From assembly GCA_945787805.1 (NCBI GenBank), contig CALZID010000011.1, positions 1 to 64,000 of the forward strand: 64,000 bases of DNA. Reading direction: 5' to 3'. A program made the translations under genes and the position numbers. This DNA is from an uncultured Clostridia bacterium. Lineage in GTDB: Bacteria; Bacillota; Clostridia; Oscillospirales; Acutalibacteraceae. The notes under the pieces were generated by a model that did no database searches, had not been told where the DNA came from, and saw only the letters and a program-made list of their open reading frames with translations. This document shows positions 1 through 7,820 of the stretch, piece after piece (the first letter of the stretch is position 1; each line of letters starts with the position of its first letter).

Positions 1-60
1 AATCTACAGGGTTCCTTTTACTTTTCTCGTCGTTGTTTAATTTTCAAGGTTCAGTCTGTC
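1..60 (-). other. rRNA operon leader-like sequence
   Basis: On the minus strand, positions 52-31 read GAACCTTGAAAATTAAACAA. This resembles the CTTGAAAA leader/spacer sequences that surround 16S and 23S genes in Firmicutes. It lies directly downstream of two tandem consensus promoters. No rRNA sequence is recognised inside the window, so the rRNA genes, if present, start left of position 1. The assignment is inference from this short match and the promoter context. Confidence 0.5.
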
Positions 61-87
61 CATGCCCGTTTTTGCGGGTGGAGTTTC

Positions 88-116
88 ATTATAACAAAAC
101 TCCGAAAGCTTGTCAA
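88..116 (-). promoter_or_regulatory. Consensus sigma-A promoter (proximal, P2) of leftward operon
   Basis: Minus-strand -35 TTGACA (116-111), a 17-base spacer and -10 TATAAT (93-88), a perfect match to the vegetative consensus. A short CCCG/CGGG hairpin (about 63-79) follows in the transcribed leader. Transcription would run out of the left edge of the window. Confidence 0.85.
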
Positions 117-182
117 CAGTTTTTTCAAACTTTTTTAAGTTTTTAGCCTGTCGAGCGTTTGTCTCTCGCAGACAGCTTTGAT

Positions 183-211
183 ATAATATCACAACGAAAA
201 CGACTTGTCAA
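183..211 (-). promoter_or_regulatory. Consensus sigma-A promoter (distal, P1) of leftward operon
   Basis: Minus-strand -35 TTGACA (211-206), a 17-base spacer and -10 TATTAT (188-183). It lies 95 bp upstream of the second promoter and shares the flanking context TTGTTGACAAG / TGTTGACAAG. Tandem near-perfect promoters are typical of rRNA operons. Confidence 0.8.
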
Positions 212-368
212 CAACTTTTTTAAAATTTTTTATAATTTTTTCAACAATTTTTCGACAATTTATTTAATAGTATATTCGCCCCTGAAATCCTTATTTATAC
301 ATATATTAAGAATAAACTGTTATGACTTGGAAAACATATTTAAGACAAAACTGTTTGGAGAGATTTAA

Positions 369-1073
369 ATGGATACAAAAATCAAAACCCGTTCAAAGAT
401 TCATCTTCTTTGGCAGATAACCGCAATTATTCTTATAAATGTAATTGTAATAACCGCTATTGCTTATACCTATGCCGAGACCAGACAAACCCTTTCGCAG
501 CTGGGCTCACGCGGACAAGAAGTGCGACAAATTCAGCAGAAGCTTCGTCAGCTTGGATTGTATTCGGGCTCGGTTGACGGAATTTACGGTACAGCCACGC
601 AAAAAGCGGTAAGGCAGTTTCAAAAGAATTGCGGAATTACCGCCGACGGAATTGCCGGGCCGAAAACATTATTATATTTAGGACTCGGCTCCGGCGGCAG
701 TTCGTCGGTTGGTGGATACAGTTCAAGCGATGTGTATCTTCTCGCAAGAATCATCGGTGCAGAAGCCCGTGGAGAGAGCTACACAGGACAGGTTGCTGTT
801 GGCGCAGTAGTGCTGAACCGAGTGCGACATTCATCATTTCCCGACACCATTGCGGGAGTTGTGTATCAGTCGGGCGCATTTTCGGCAGTCAGGGACAGTA
901 ACTGGAATGTTGCGCCCAATGACACGGCGAAAAAAGCCGCCCGTGACGCCATTAACGGTTGGGACCCAACGGGTGGGGCTATATACTATTATAATCCCGC
1001 AAAGACAAGTAATCAGTGGATTAGGTCACGCCCGGTTGTTACAACAATCGGCAGGCATGTTTTTTGTAAATAA
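369..1073 (+). CDS. sleB: SleB-like spore cortex-lytic / cell wall hydrolase
   Basis: 234 residues. An N-terminal membrane anchor or signal segment (about 14-36) is followed by a peptidoglycan-binding type 1 domain (about 45-103, with VDGIYGTATQKAVRQFQ) and a hydrolase_2 (SleB/CwlJ) domain (about 124-234, starting LLARIIGAEARGE with the expected Glu). Enzymes of this family are lytic transglycosylases that cut muramic-lactam cortex peptidoglycan during spore germination. The start is supported by GGAG at 357-360, 8 bases upstream of ATG. The usual partner ypeB is not in the window, so the gene stands alone between rRNA-type promoters and a repeat patch. A role in vegetative wall turnover is possible, since CwlJ/SleB paralogues occur in Clostridia. 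No convincing forespore promoter was found upstream. Confidence 0.85.
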   Translation: MDTKIKTRSKIHLLWQITAIILINVIVITAIAYTYAETRQTLSQLGSRGQEVRQIQQKLRQLGLYSGSVDGIYGTATQKAVRQFQKNCGITADGIAGPKTLLYLGLGSGGSSSVGGYSSSDVYLLARIIGAEARGESYTGQVAVGAVVLNRVRHSSFPDTIAGVVYQSGAFSAVRDSNWNVAPNDTAKKAARDAINGWDPTGGAIYYYNPAKTSNQWIRSRPVVTTIGRHVFCK

Positions 1074-1078
1074 AAGTT

Positions 1079-1120
1079 CAGGGGACAGTTTTCTCAAACC
1101 GTCCCCTGCATTTTTACATT
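1079..1120 (+). terminator. Terminator hairpin of sleB, built from a GTCCCCTG repeat
   Basis: An interrupted inverted repeat, CAGGGGAC-GTTT against AAAC-GTCCCCTG (1079-1108), is followed by CATTTTTAC. It sits 6 bases after the sleB stop. The GTCCCCTG arm recurs at about 1154-1161 and 1245-1252, so the hairpin is probably an interspersed repeat doubling as a terminator. Confidence 0.6.
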
Positions 1121-1139
1121 TTCACAACATCTTATTTTT

Positions 1140-1260
1140 GTCAATCACAGAACCGTCCCCTGATTGCTTCGGTTGTGAGAGTTGTATCGGGCAGGCACAG
1201 AGACCTGCCCCTACATTAACCTAATTTATCCGAAGACATAGAACCGTCCCCTGTCTTTTT
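1140..1260. repeat. Cluster of interspersed palindromic repeats
   Basis: Two copies of AGAACCGTCCCCTG (near 1149 and 1241) flank a perfect short hairpin GGGCAGG-CCTGCCC (1189-1210). The same GGGGACGG/CCGTCCCC core reappears beside the next gene's promoter near 2003-2012 and, in variant form, at 2194-2295 and 22063-22091. This is a REP-like repeat family. No transposase gene is present in the window. Confidence 0.6.
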
Positions 1261-1953
1261 TTTGGTTGACTTTCTCATAATGAAAAAGCAAATAGGAACA
1301 AATAACAATATGCAAACAATTTCAAAAACCAATTTAAATAACTGTTGTGAATTAACATCATATATTGTTTTTATTTGTCCGTTAGAATCTTGAATTGCTA
1401 ATTGTGAATATGATGTTGAAAGAATATTCAATATACCAAAGTCATTCTGTATTTTATACTCAACATTTCCTACCGTGCGAGTCGTTGCAAACACATTATT
1501 ATTCCAGTAAGAATTATTGTCACTAGTATTTTTTATATATAGAATCTCTTCAATTTCACCAACCGGAGTTACTAAGCAAGCTATATCACTTCTAACAAAG
1601 TATATAACTATGTTGTTGTCGTTCCATTCTATACCAAAACTTCCACTACAGTTGAATTGGTAACCATATTGAAAAACACCTTGAGAATTATAAACAGAAA
1701 CATACTTTGTACTAGATTTGTTTGTGCCAAGGGCAATCATTCCATCGTCATTCACATCAAAACACTCAATTGTATTGCCTATCATTTCTTTCTCAAACAC
1801 AGAAATGTCTATATTGTTTTGAATTTGTGTTTTTCTCTCATTCGATATAGGCTCAAGGTCAAACCCACTATTTATCGCACATGTTGTCAAACAATTGTAT
1901 GAAAGTAATAATAAAACTAGAAGCGTAGCAAAAATATTTTTCATCATTTTCAT
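1216..1953 (-). CDS. Unrecognised exported membrane-anchored protein
   Basis: About 245 residues from ATG 1953, chosen because GGAG lies 8 bases upstream; a GTG at 1962 overlaps that site. There is an N-terminal signal segment (about 5-27), an extracellular middle with short repeats suggestive of a beta-propeller-like fold (NDDGMIALGTN, NSQGVFQYGYQF, TPVGEIEEILYI), a C-terminal transmembrane segment (about 205-225) and a basic tail. No family was recognised. The gene is visibly more AT-rich than its neighbours and is bracketed by GTCCCCTG repeats; its last codons lie inside one copy. It looks like horizontally acquired or repeat-mobilised cargo. Function unknown. Confidence 0.6.
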   Translation of the reverse strand: MKMMKNIFATLLVLLLLSYNCLTTCAINSGFDLEPISNERKTQIQNNIDISVFEKEMIGNTIECFDVNDDGMIALGTNKSSTKYVSVYNSQGVFQYGYQFNCSGSFGIEWNDNNIVIYFVRSDIACLVTPVGEIEEILYIKNTSDNNSYWNNNVFATTRTVGNVEYKIQNDFGILNILSTSYSQLAIQDSNGQIKTIYDVNSQQLFKLVFEIVCILLFVPICFFIMRKSTKKKTGDGSMSSDKLG

Positions 1954-1973
1954 TTTTACCACTCCATTATTCT

Positions 1974-2002
1974 AATATAAACTTTATCCATAAGTTAATC
2001 AA
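1974..2002 (-). promoter_or_regulatory. Promoter of the unrecognised exported protein
   Basis: Minus-strand -35 TTGATT (2002-1997), a 17-base spacer and -10 TATATT (1979-1974). The -35 element directly abuts the AACCGTCCC repeat on its upstream side. Confidence 0.55.
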
Positions 2003-2193
2003 GGGACGGTTCTATGATTGACTATATTTTTTGTATAATATAGTAATTTACACCGGTCAATCTGCTGATTGCCCTTGATTATGTTTCATCTTAATAATAT
2101 CATTTTGAACATATTTTTTCAATGCACACATTCAACAATTATTTTTGCGGTTATATGGCACTTTTGACATAGCGTGTTTGCGGCATTGACAAA

Positions 2194-2336
2194 GGGACGA
2201 TGTGGGTAGCGAAGCGGCGGCGAGGTAGTGAATGGCAATCCGGTGGATTGTCAGAGCCGAGCCGTGACCGAACCGCAGTGAGACCCATCGTCCCCTACTT
2301 TTGTGTTCATATTCGGAACGACGGGGGCGTCGTTCC
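2194..2336. repeat. MITE-like palindromic repeat plus adjacent hairpin
   Basis: Terminal inverted repeats GGGACGATGTGGG (2194-2206) and CCCATCGTCCCC (2284-2295) enclose a GC-rich segment with a central hairpin GGCAATCC-GGT-GGATTGTC (about 2233-2251). A second perfect hairpin, GGAACGAC against GTCGTTCC (2315-2336), follows. The arms belong to the same GGGAC repeat family seen near 1.1 kb. The apparent ORF through it is repeat translation, not a gene. The rest of 1954-2356 is AT-rich and shows nothing else recognisable. Confidence 0.65.
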
Positions 2337-2356
2337 CTACAACAGTCGAATAAAAT

Positions 2357-2782
2357 TTATTTATTACAGAGATATTGCATTGCAAGGTGATAGCCTTCTA
2401 ACCCTTTACCGATTATGTGCTCTTCGCAAGCCATACCCGCGAATGAAACTTGCCTGAAATCTTCACGCTTGGTGACATCCGAAATATGCACTTCAACTGC
2501 GGGAATTCCCACGGATTTTAAAGCATCTAAAATTGCAACGCTTGTGTGTGTGTATGCGGCGGGGTTTATGACAATTCCGTCAAACACGCCGTAGGCTTCT
2601 TGAATTTTGTCAACTATCGCCCCTTCGTGATTTGACTGAAAGCACTCAACTTGGCACTCTAACTCTTCCGCCCAATTATGTATTTTTTCCATTAGTGTTT
2701 TATAATTATCATTACCGTAAATTCCCGGCTCACGAATACCCAGCATATTTATATTCGGTCCGTTGATTACAAGAATTTTCAT
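2357..2782 (-). CDS. aroQ: Type II 3-dehydroquinate dehydratase
   Basis: 141 residues, the normal family length. It converts 3-dehydroquinate to 3-dehydroshikimate in the cytoplasm. The N-terminal ILVINGPNINMLGIREPGIYG matches the family signature with the catalytic Tyr in GIYG, followed by QSNHEGAIVDKI and INPAAYTHTS with the Glu/His/Asn active-site residues. It is the last gene of the aro operon and overlaps the stop of the aroE-aroK fusion by 4 bases (translational coupling). No terminator was identified directly downstream. Confidence 0.95.
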   Translation of the reverse strand: MKILVINGPNINMLGIREPGIYGNDNYKTLMEKIHNWAEELECQVECFQSNHEGAIVDKIQEAYGVFDGIVINPAAYTHTSVAILDALKSVGIPAVEVHISDVTKREDFRQVSFAGMACEEHIIGKGLEGYHLAMQYLCNK

Positions 2783-3999
2783 AAAGCGTTAATCTCCTTT
2801 ATAATTCTCTCGGCAACTTCTTCAACTGTACCGTTGCCGTCAATTTCAATGTCGGCAAATTTGCGGTAAAGGGGCATTCTTTCTTCATAGAGTTTTTTAA
2901 CTCCGTGCATTTGTGAAAGGGGTCTGCCGTTGGTGGGCAGCAAATCTGCGTCACGGTTAATAAACACAATAATTCCGTTTTGCTTTAACGGATTATAGTT
3001 TTCTGTTCGGGTTATTACTCCGCCGCCCGTTGCGATAATCTGCATTTTTTCTTTGCCCACCGACATTACCGCATTTGTTTCACACTTGCGGAAATAGTCT
3101 TCGCCCTTTTCGGCAAAAATTTGCGGTATTTCCTGATTTTCGGTCTGCACAACAACTTCGTCTGTATCAGCAAGCACTTTCCCCAGTTTTTCGGCAAGTG
3201 ATTTACCCACTGTACTCTTGCCGCAGCCTGCCATACCGATAAGAACTACATTACACATCTGCATTTTAAGAGTATTTTCGATTTTTTCACAAACCGATGT
3301 GTCGAGTTTTGTGTCAAAGAATATTTCGTGTGCTTTTTTTGCCTGAGCCACAAGCATTGAAAGTCCTGAAGAACATGGGATATTTCGCTTTTCCGCATCA
3401 AGAATGAGTTTTGTTTTAAGGGGATTATAAACAACATCAAGTACACCTTTAAGATTTTTGAAATCGTCAAGGTTTACAAGCGATTTTAAGTTGTTTGGGT
3501 ACATTCCCACAGGCGTTGTGTTGACTATAATCTCACCGTCGTAATGAAGATAAAGATTGTCATAGTTGTTTTCGGTGTTCAAATCAACAACAATAACTTC
3601 TTTTGCTCCGAAATCGTGAAGCACCGCCTGTACCGTTGCGGAGGCACCGCCGCCGCCTAAAACGACGGCTTTTTTACCGTTTACATCTATTCCAGATTTT
3701 TCAAGCATATATACAAAGCCGAAATAATCTGTGTTATCTCCGCAAAGCTTTCCGTCACGGACTGTAATTGTATTCACTGCGCCGATTTTTTCCGCTTCCT
3801 TTGAAATTTCATCAAGATACGGAATAACCGCTTTTTTATAAGGTATTGTTACATTTATACCGCTGAAATTATGCTCTTTTAAGAAGATTTCAAGATTTTG
3901 GGGCGCTATTTCAAAAAGCGAATAGTCATTATTACCCAAAGCAGAATGAATTTGGGGTGAAAAACTGTGGGGCAAATGCTCACCTAAAAGTCCATACAT
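2779..3999 (-). CDS. aroEK: Fused shikimate dehydrogenase / shikimate kinase
   Basis: 406 residues. Residues about 1-240 are AroE (NVTIPYK, AVNTI, DNTDYFGF, and the NADP-binding VVLGGGGASATV). Residues about 245-406 are AroK (P-loop GMAGCGKSTVGK, DTDEVV, FRKCETNAV, ATGGGVI and the lid NGRPLSQ). One polypeptide therefore reduces 3-dehydroshikimate and phosphorylates the resulting shikimate, two successive steps. Start ATG 3999 has GAGG about 9 bases upstream. No frameshift separates the domains, so this looks like a true fusion. It lies between the chorismate mutase and aroQ. Confidence 0.95.
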   Translation of the reverse strand: MYGLLGEHLPHSFSPQIHSALGNNDYSLFEIAPQNLEIFLKEHNFSGINVTIPYKKAVIPYLDEISKEAEKIGAVNTITVRDGKLCGDNTDYFGFVYMLEKSGIDVNGKKAVVLGGGGASATVQAVLHDFGAKEVIVVDLNTENNYDNLYLHYDGEIIVNTTPVGMYPNNLKSLVNLDDFKNLKGVLDVVYNPLKTKLILDAEKRNIPCSSGLSMLVAQAKKAHEIFFDTKLDTSVCEKIENTLKMQMCNVVLIGMAGCGKSTVGKSLAEKLGKVLADTDEVVVQTENQEIPQIFAEKGEDYFRKCETNAVMSVGKEKMQIIATGGGVITRTENYNPLKQNGIIVFINRDADLLPTNGRPLSQMHGVKKLYEERMPLYRKFADIEIDGNGTVEEVAERIIKEINAL

Positions 4000-4014
4000 T
4001 TTAACAGCCTCTTT

Positions 4015-4296
4015 TCATTTAATGTCTTCCCGATTTAAAAAAACTTGCTGATAATCACGGGAAATGCTCATAATTTTTTCATAGAGCTCACGGCAATAAC
4101 CGTCAAGGTCTTCCCCTGCAAGACTGCCCACTCTGTCAAGCAAGGCTTTTTCTCTGTTTTCGTCAAGAACGGGAAGATTATTTTCTTTTTTATATTTCGC
4201 AACATCAAGACAGATTTCCATTCTCTTTTTCCAGAGTGACACAATCTGCCCGTCGATTTCGTTTATTTCTTCTCTGATTTTTAAAAGGTCTTTCAT
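4015..4296 (-). CDS. Chorismate mutase (AroQ class)
   Basis: 93 residues, the size of a stand-alone AroQ-fold chorismate mutase, all helical. The N-terminal LKIREEINEIDGQIVSLWKKRMEI carries the family's Arg and the spacing LR-x-EI-x-x-ID-x-x-I, followed by VAKYKKENNLPVLDENRE with the conserved Lys and Glu. It converts chorismate to prephenate for Phe/Tyr. It is encoded directly after chorismate synthase (9-base gap) with AAGGTGA 5 bases before ATG. It is not fused to prephenate dehydratase here. Confidence 0.9.
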   Translation of the reverse strand: MKDLLKIREEINEIDGQIVSLWKKRMEICLDVAKYKKENNLPVLDENREKALLDRVGSLAGEDLDGYCRELYEKIMSISRDYQQVFLNREDIK

Positions 4297-4305
4297 AGCA
4301 TCACC

Positions 4306-5370
4306 TTAAATGAGTATATCAAGAATTGTTATGGCTGCAACCGCTTCAACAACGGGTACTGCACGGGGCACAATACAGGGGTCGTGTCTGCCTTTAATCT
4401 GCAATTCTTTTTCTGTTTTTTCGCTAATGCTTACGCTGTTTTGCTTTTTATAAATTGACGCTGTCGGTTTAAATGCCACATCAAAAAGTATGGGCATTCC
4501 GTTGGTAATTCCACCGTTTATTCCGCCGCTGTTATTTGTAACAGTTTTAATTTCACCGTCCATAATGCAAAAATCGTCGTTATTCTCACTGCCGTAAAGA
4601 GTGGTTGCGTTAAATCCGTTGCCGAATTCAATACCCTTAACAGCCGGAATACCGAATATATTCTTGGCAAGCTGATTTTCAACTCCGTCAAACATCGGGT
4701 CGCCGAAGCCTGCTTTAACTCCTGTTATTGCACATTCAACAACTCCGCCCACAGAGTCCAAATTAAGTCTTGCTTTTTCGATTTCGGCTTTCATTTCATT
4801 TCCTTTGGCATCATTGATTACGGGAAAATCTTTTTTGCCGATTTCAAAGTTTTCTATTTTTATCGGATTAAACCTATCATCTTTAATATTTTTAATTGAA
4901 AGAATATGAGTATAAACATTCACACCCATTTCTTCTAAAATCTGCATACAAACAGCCCCTGCAAAGCAAAGGGGTGCTGTGAGTCTGCCTGAGAAATGTC
5001 CGCCGCCCGCCACATCGTTAAATCCGTTATATCTCATATATCCCGAATAATCTGCGTGGGAAGGTCTGGGTGTATCCATTATATTATTATAATCGTTTGA
5101 CCTCTGATTTTGATTATATATAACCATGGCAAGGGGCGCTCCGCAAGTCACACCGTCAACCAGTCCCGACAAAATCTCGGGTGTATCGGGCTCTCGCCGT
5201 TTAGTTGAATAAGCATTTCTGCCGGGAGCACGGCGCTCCATAAACGCCATAACCTTTTCCATATCTATTTTTTTGCCCGACGGAAGTCCGTCAATCACAA
5301 CGCCGATTCCCTTTGAATGTGATTGACCGAAAACAGATATTTTTATTTTATTTCCCATTATTGATGACAT
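4306..5370 (-). CDS. aroC: Chorismate synthase
   Basis: 354 residues. It eliminates phosphate from EPSP to give chorismate, using reduced FMN. Motifs: the SHSKGIGVVIDGLPSG start, RRAPGRN, GGGHFSGRLTAPL, NSGGINGGITNG and the C-terminal RHDPCIVPRAVPVVEA with the conserved His/Arg. The start at 5370 is preceded by AGGGGG with 8-base spacing and overlaps the end of aroA by 23 bases; a second ATG at 5358 is possible. Confidence 0.96.
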   Translation of the reverse strand: MSSIMGNKIKISVFGQSHSKGIGVVIDGLPSGKKIDMEKVMAFMERRAPGRNAYSTKRREPDTPEILSGLVDGVTCGAPLAMVIYNQNQRSNDYNNIMDTPRPSHADYSGYMRYNGFNDVAGGGHFSGRLTAPLCFAGAVCMQILEEMGVNVYTHILSIKNIKDDRFNPIKIENFEIGKKDFPVINDAKGNEMKAEIEKARLNLDSVGGVVECAITGVKAGFGDPMFDGVENQLAKNIFGIPAVKGIEFGNGFNATTLYGSENNDDFCIMDGEIKTVTNNSGGINGGITNGMPILFDVAFKPTASIYKKQNSVSISEKTEKELQIKGRHDPCIVPRAVPVVEAVAAITILDILI

Positions 5371-6622
5371 CTGCTTTTCCCCCTAAACTGTTAAAATCTT
5401 CAAAAAAATGCGGATATGATTTTTCCACCGCTTCAGCGCCTACAATATCCAAAGGCAAGGCGCAAAGACTGCTGATAACTGCCGCCGACATTACAATTCT
5501 GTGGTCGTTGGCACCGTCAACTCTGCCGCCGATTAACTCATTTTCGCTCCAAATGACAAGTCCGTCATCAGTTTCGCTGACCGCTGCGCCCACCTTTGAA
5601 AGTAAGCTTTCGGTTGTGGCAATTCTGTCGCTTTCTTTAAGCCGCAAACGGCTTGCATTTATTATATGAGTAACGCCTTTTTCACACATAGCGCCCAATA
5701 CTGAAATAACGGGCACTGCGTCGGGAATATCGGCACCGTTTACCATTGTACCCATTAGTTTATTCTTTTTAACTGTAATTTCATTGCCTTTTATCTCAAC
5801 ATCGGCGCCCATTCTTTTGAGCACATCGAGAATTTTTTTATCCCCCTGAGTTGAGTTCACATCAAGTCCCGTTACAGTTATACCTTCTTTTGAAACTGCT
5901 CCTGCACACAAGAAAAATGACGCATTTGACCAGTCGCCGTCTATTGTAATTTCTTTTGGTGAAATGTATTTTTGATTGCCCTTAACTAAATATGTGTTTT
6001 CCGTTTCTTCGATTCCGATACCGAAATCACGAAGTGTAGCCACCGTTATATCTATATATGACTTTGACTCAACCGGTGGAATCAGCTTGATTTTACTGTC
6101 GCCGTTTAATAAAGGCAACGCAAAAAGTAAGCCGCTGATAAACTGTGAGCTCACATTCCCCGCCAGTTCATATTCACCGCTTTTCAAAGTTCCCGTCAGG
6201 TGTAAGGGATATTTGCTTCCCGTTTCAAAAGCTACGCCCTTTTTCTCCATTTCTTCTTTTAATGGGGATAGCGGTCTTTCGGGTAATCTTCCGTGGCCGC
6301 TGATTGTTGTGTCAATTCCCAAGGCAGACACCAACGGCAATAAAAAGCGCAAGGTTGAACCGCTTTCGCCGCAGTCAATATCCGCTTTTTTATTAAATTC
6401 TTTGGGTGTTACTGAAATCTCATCACCGTTTACAGAAATTTCCGTACCCATACTTTTTAAACACTCGATAGTAGCTGAAATGTCCTTTGAAAGCACATTG
6501 CAATAAACTTTTGTGGGTTCGTTGCAAAGAGCAGAACAAATAAGCACCCGATGAGCATGGGATTTTGATGAAATTGCCCTGATTTTACCTGACAAAACAG
6601 CAGGTGTGCATCTCATTTCCAT
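5348..6622 (-). CDS. aroA: EPSP synthase (3-phosphoshikimate 1-carboxyvinyltransferase)
   Basis: 424 residues, full length. It joins shikimate-3-phosphate and PEP. Visible motifs: SKSHAHRVLICSAL at the N-terminus (Lys-Ser substrate contact), GESGSTLRFLLPL, the PEP-loop GRLPERPLSPL, SSQFISGLLFALP, DWSNASFFLCAG, and RLRLKESDRI near the C-terminus. It lies 3 bases downstream of aroB, second gene of the operon. The GxSGSTLR and RPLSPL details suggest a class II-like enzyme, which is an inference. Confidence 0.95.
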   Translation of the reverse strand: MEMRCTPAVLSGKIRAISSKSHAHRVLICSALCNEPTKVYCNVLSKDISATIECLKSMGTEISVNGDEISVTPKEFNKKADIDCGESGSTLRFLLPLVSALGIDTTISGHGRLPERPLSPLKEEMEKKGVAFETGSKYPLHLTGTLKSGEYELAGNVSSQFISGLLFALPLLNGDSKIKLIPPVESKSYIDITVATLRDFGIGIEETENTYLVKGNQKYISPKEITIDGDWSNASFFLCAGAVSKEGITVTGLDVNSTQGDKKILDVLKRMGADVEIKGNEITVKKNKLMGTMVNGADIPDAVPVISVLGAMCEKGVTHIINASRLRLKESDRIATTESLLSKVGAAVSETDDGLVIWSENELIGGRVDGANDHRIVMSAAVISSLCALPLDIVGAEAVEKSYPHFFEDFNSLGGKADVINNGK

Positions 6623-6625
6623 TTT

Positions 6626-7681
6626 TTATTTCAATCCTAATTCAATAAAATCTTTAAGCTGAGAAATATCTATCTTGTGAATTTTGCAAAGTCCGTATTC
6701 TTCGGGTACGATTAGCGATATCACATTATTACTTCTCTTTTTGTCGGTCAGAGAAACTTTATAAAGCTCGTCCGCCGAAAACTCGCAGGTTGTGGGCAGA
6801 TTATTCTTTTTGAGAATCGGTAAAAGCACATCTGAATAATCTTCATAAGAAAGCCCCAATTCAAATGCGCCCTTGGTAGCGATTGCCATGCCCATTGCCA
6901 CTGCGTTACCGTGAGAAATTGTAAGATTACTGCATTTTTCAATGGCATGACCGATTGTGTGGCCGAAGTTCAAGAGCTTTCTCTCACCTTTTTCAAATTC
7001 GTCACGGCTGACAACATCTCTTTTGATTTCAACGCAACGCTTTATCACATATTCAATATTTTCACGAATATCGTTTTCTTTTAAGAATGTCAGAAAGTCT
7101 GCGTCTAAAATCATACCGTATTTTATAATCTCGGCGCAGCCTTCGTTAAAGGTTTCATCGGGTAAAGTTTTTAAAGTTTCACAATCGGCAAAAACTGCGA
7201 TGGGTTGATAAAATGCTCCGCAAAGATTTTTGCCGGCATTAAGATTTATTGCGGTTTTTCCGCCCACCGACGAGTCAACCATTGAAAGCACAGTTGTAGG
7301 AATTTGAAGAAAATCGACACCGCGAAGATATGTACTTGCCACAAAGCCTGTAAGGTCACCTGTGACACCGCCGCCCAACGCTATAAAAAGGTCGGTTCTT
7401 GTAATGTTGTTCTCAGCGCAAAACTCTTGAATTTTTATAAAATTCTCCGCCGATTTTGATTCTTCACCGTGGGGAAAAACAAATTCACAAACAGAATATC
7501 CGCTGTCAGTTAAGCTCTTTTTAACTCTCTCGCCATAGAGCGAAAAAACAGTATCGTCGGACACAATCACTACTCGGCAGAGCCTTTTGATTTCTTTGAC
7601 TTTTTCGCCTATGCCGTCAAGATAGCCTGAGCCTATATGCACCAAATATTCTTTTGAAGCTGAAACCTTAACTGTTTCCAC
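6626..7681 (-). CDS. aroB: 3-dehydroquinate synthase
   Basis: About 351 residues. It cyclises DAHP to 3-dehydroquinate using NAD and a divalent metal. Motifs: GGGVTGDLTGFVAS, RGVDFLQIPTTVLSMVDSSV with GGKTAIN, and metal-ligand His in NFGHTIGHAIE and SHGNAVAMG. Two GTG codons could start it. GTG 7681 is preferred because AGGTGA lies 5 bases upstream; GTG 7690 lies inside that ribosome binding site and would add three residues. First gene of the aro operon, with a good promoter at 7749-7720. DAHP synthase is not in the window. Confidence 0.95.
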   Translation of the reverse strand: METVKVSASKEYLVHIGSGYLDGIGEKVKEIKRLCRVVIVSDDTVFSLYGERVKKSLTDSGYSVCEFVFPHGEESKSAENFIKIQEFCAENNITRTDLFIALGGGVTGDLTGFVASTYLRGVDFLQIPTTVLSMVDSSVGGKTAINLNAGKNLCGAFYQPIAVFADCETLKTLPDETFNEGCAEIIKYGMILDADFLTFLKENDIRENIEYVIKRCVEIKRDVVSRDEFEKGERKLLNFGHTIGHAIEKCSNLTISHGNAVAMGMAIATKGAFELGLSYEDYSDVLLPILKKNNLPTTCEFSADELYKVSLTDKKRSNNVISLIVPEEYGLCKIHKIDISQLKDFIELGLK

Positions 7682-7719
7682 AAAAATCACCTGTCATTCT
7701 ATTACTAAATACTTTTTCT

Positions 7720-7749
7720 ATTGTACCACTCTAATTATAAAACAGTCAA
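7720..7749 (-). promoter_or_regulatory. Promoter of the aroB-aroA-aroC-CM-aroEK-aroQ operon
   Basis: Minus-strand -35 TTGACT (7749-7744), an 18-base spacer and -10 TACAAT (7725-7720), about 40 bases upstream of the aroB start. No attenuator, T-box or operator was recognised in the short leader. Confidence 0.7.
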
Positions 7750-7752
7750 TTT

Positions 7753-7790
7753 TTTTATTAAAAAAATCGCAAGTCTTTTGACCTGCGATT
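7753..7790 (-). terminator. Intrinsic terminator of the trpS-side transcript
   Basis: The minus strand reads AATCGCAGGTC, loop, GACTTGCGATT (7790-7765) followed by a T-rich tract. It sits between the repeat patch downstream of trpS and the aro promoter, insulating the two units. Confidence 0.75.
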
Positions 7791-7820
7791 AAAAATTTGA
7801 ATTGTAGCAAAACAACATAA

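Noticed and set aside
159-368. Open frame of 69 codons before sleB
   Set aside because: It starts with TTG, is Phe/Asn-rich low-complexity translation of AT-rich promoter DNA, has no ribosome binding site, and overlaps the divergent consensus promoter.
209-368. Forespore sigma-G promoter for sleB
   Set aside because: GAATA and CATATTTA occur upstream, but the 20-base spacing and poor -10 do not fit the consensus.
2200-2457. Open frame of 85 codons
   Set aside because: It translates the palindromic repeat and then the antisense of aroQ; Arg/Ser-rich nonsense composition.
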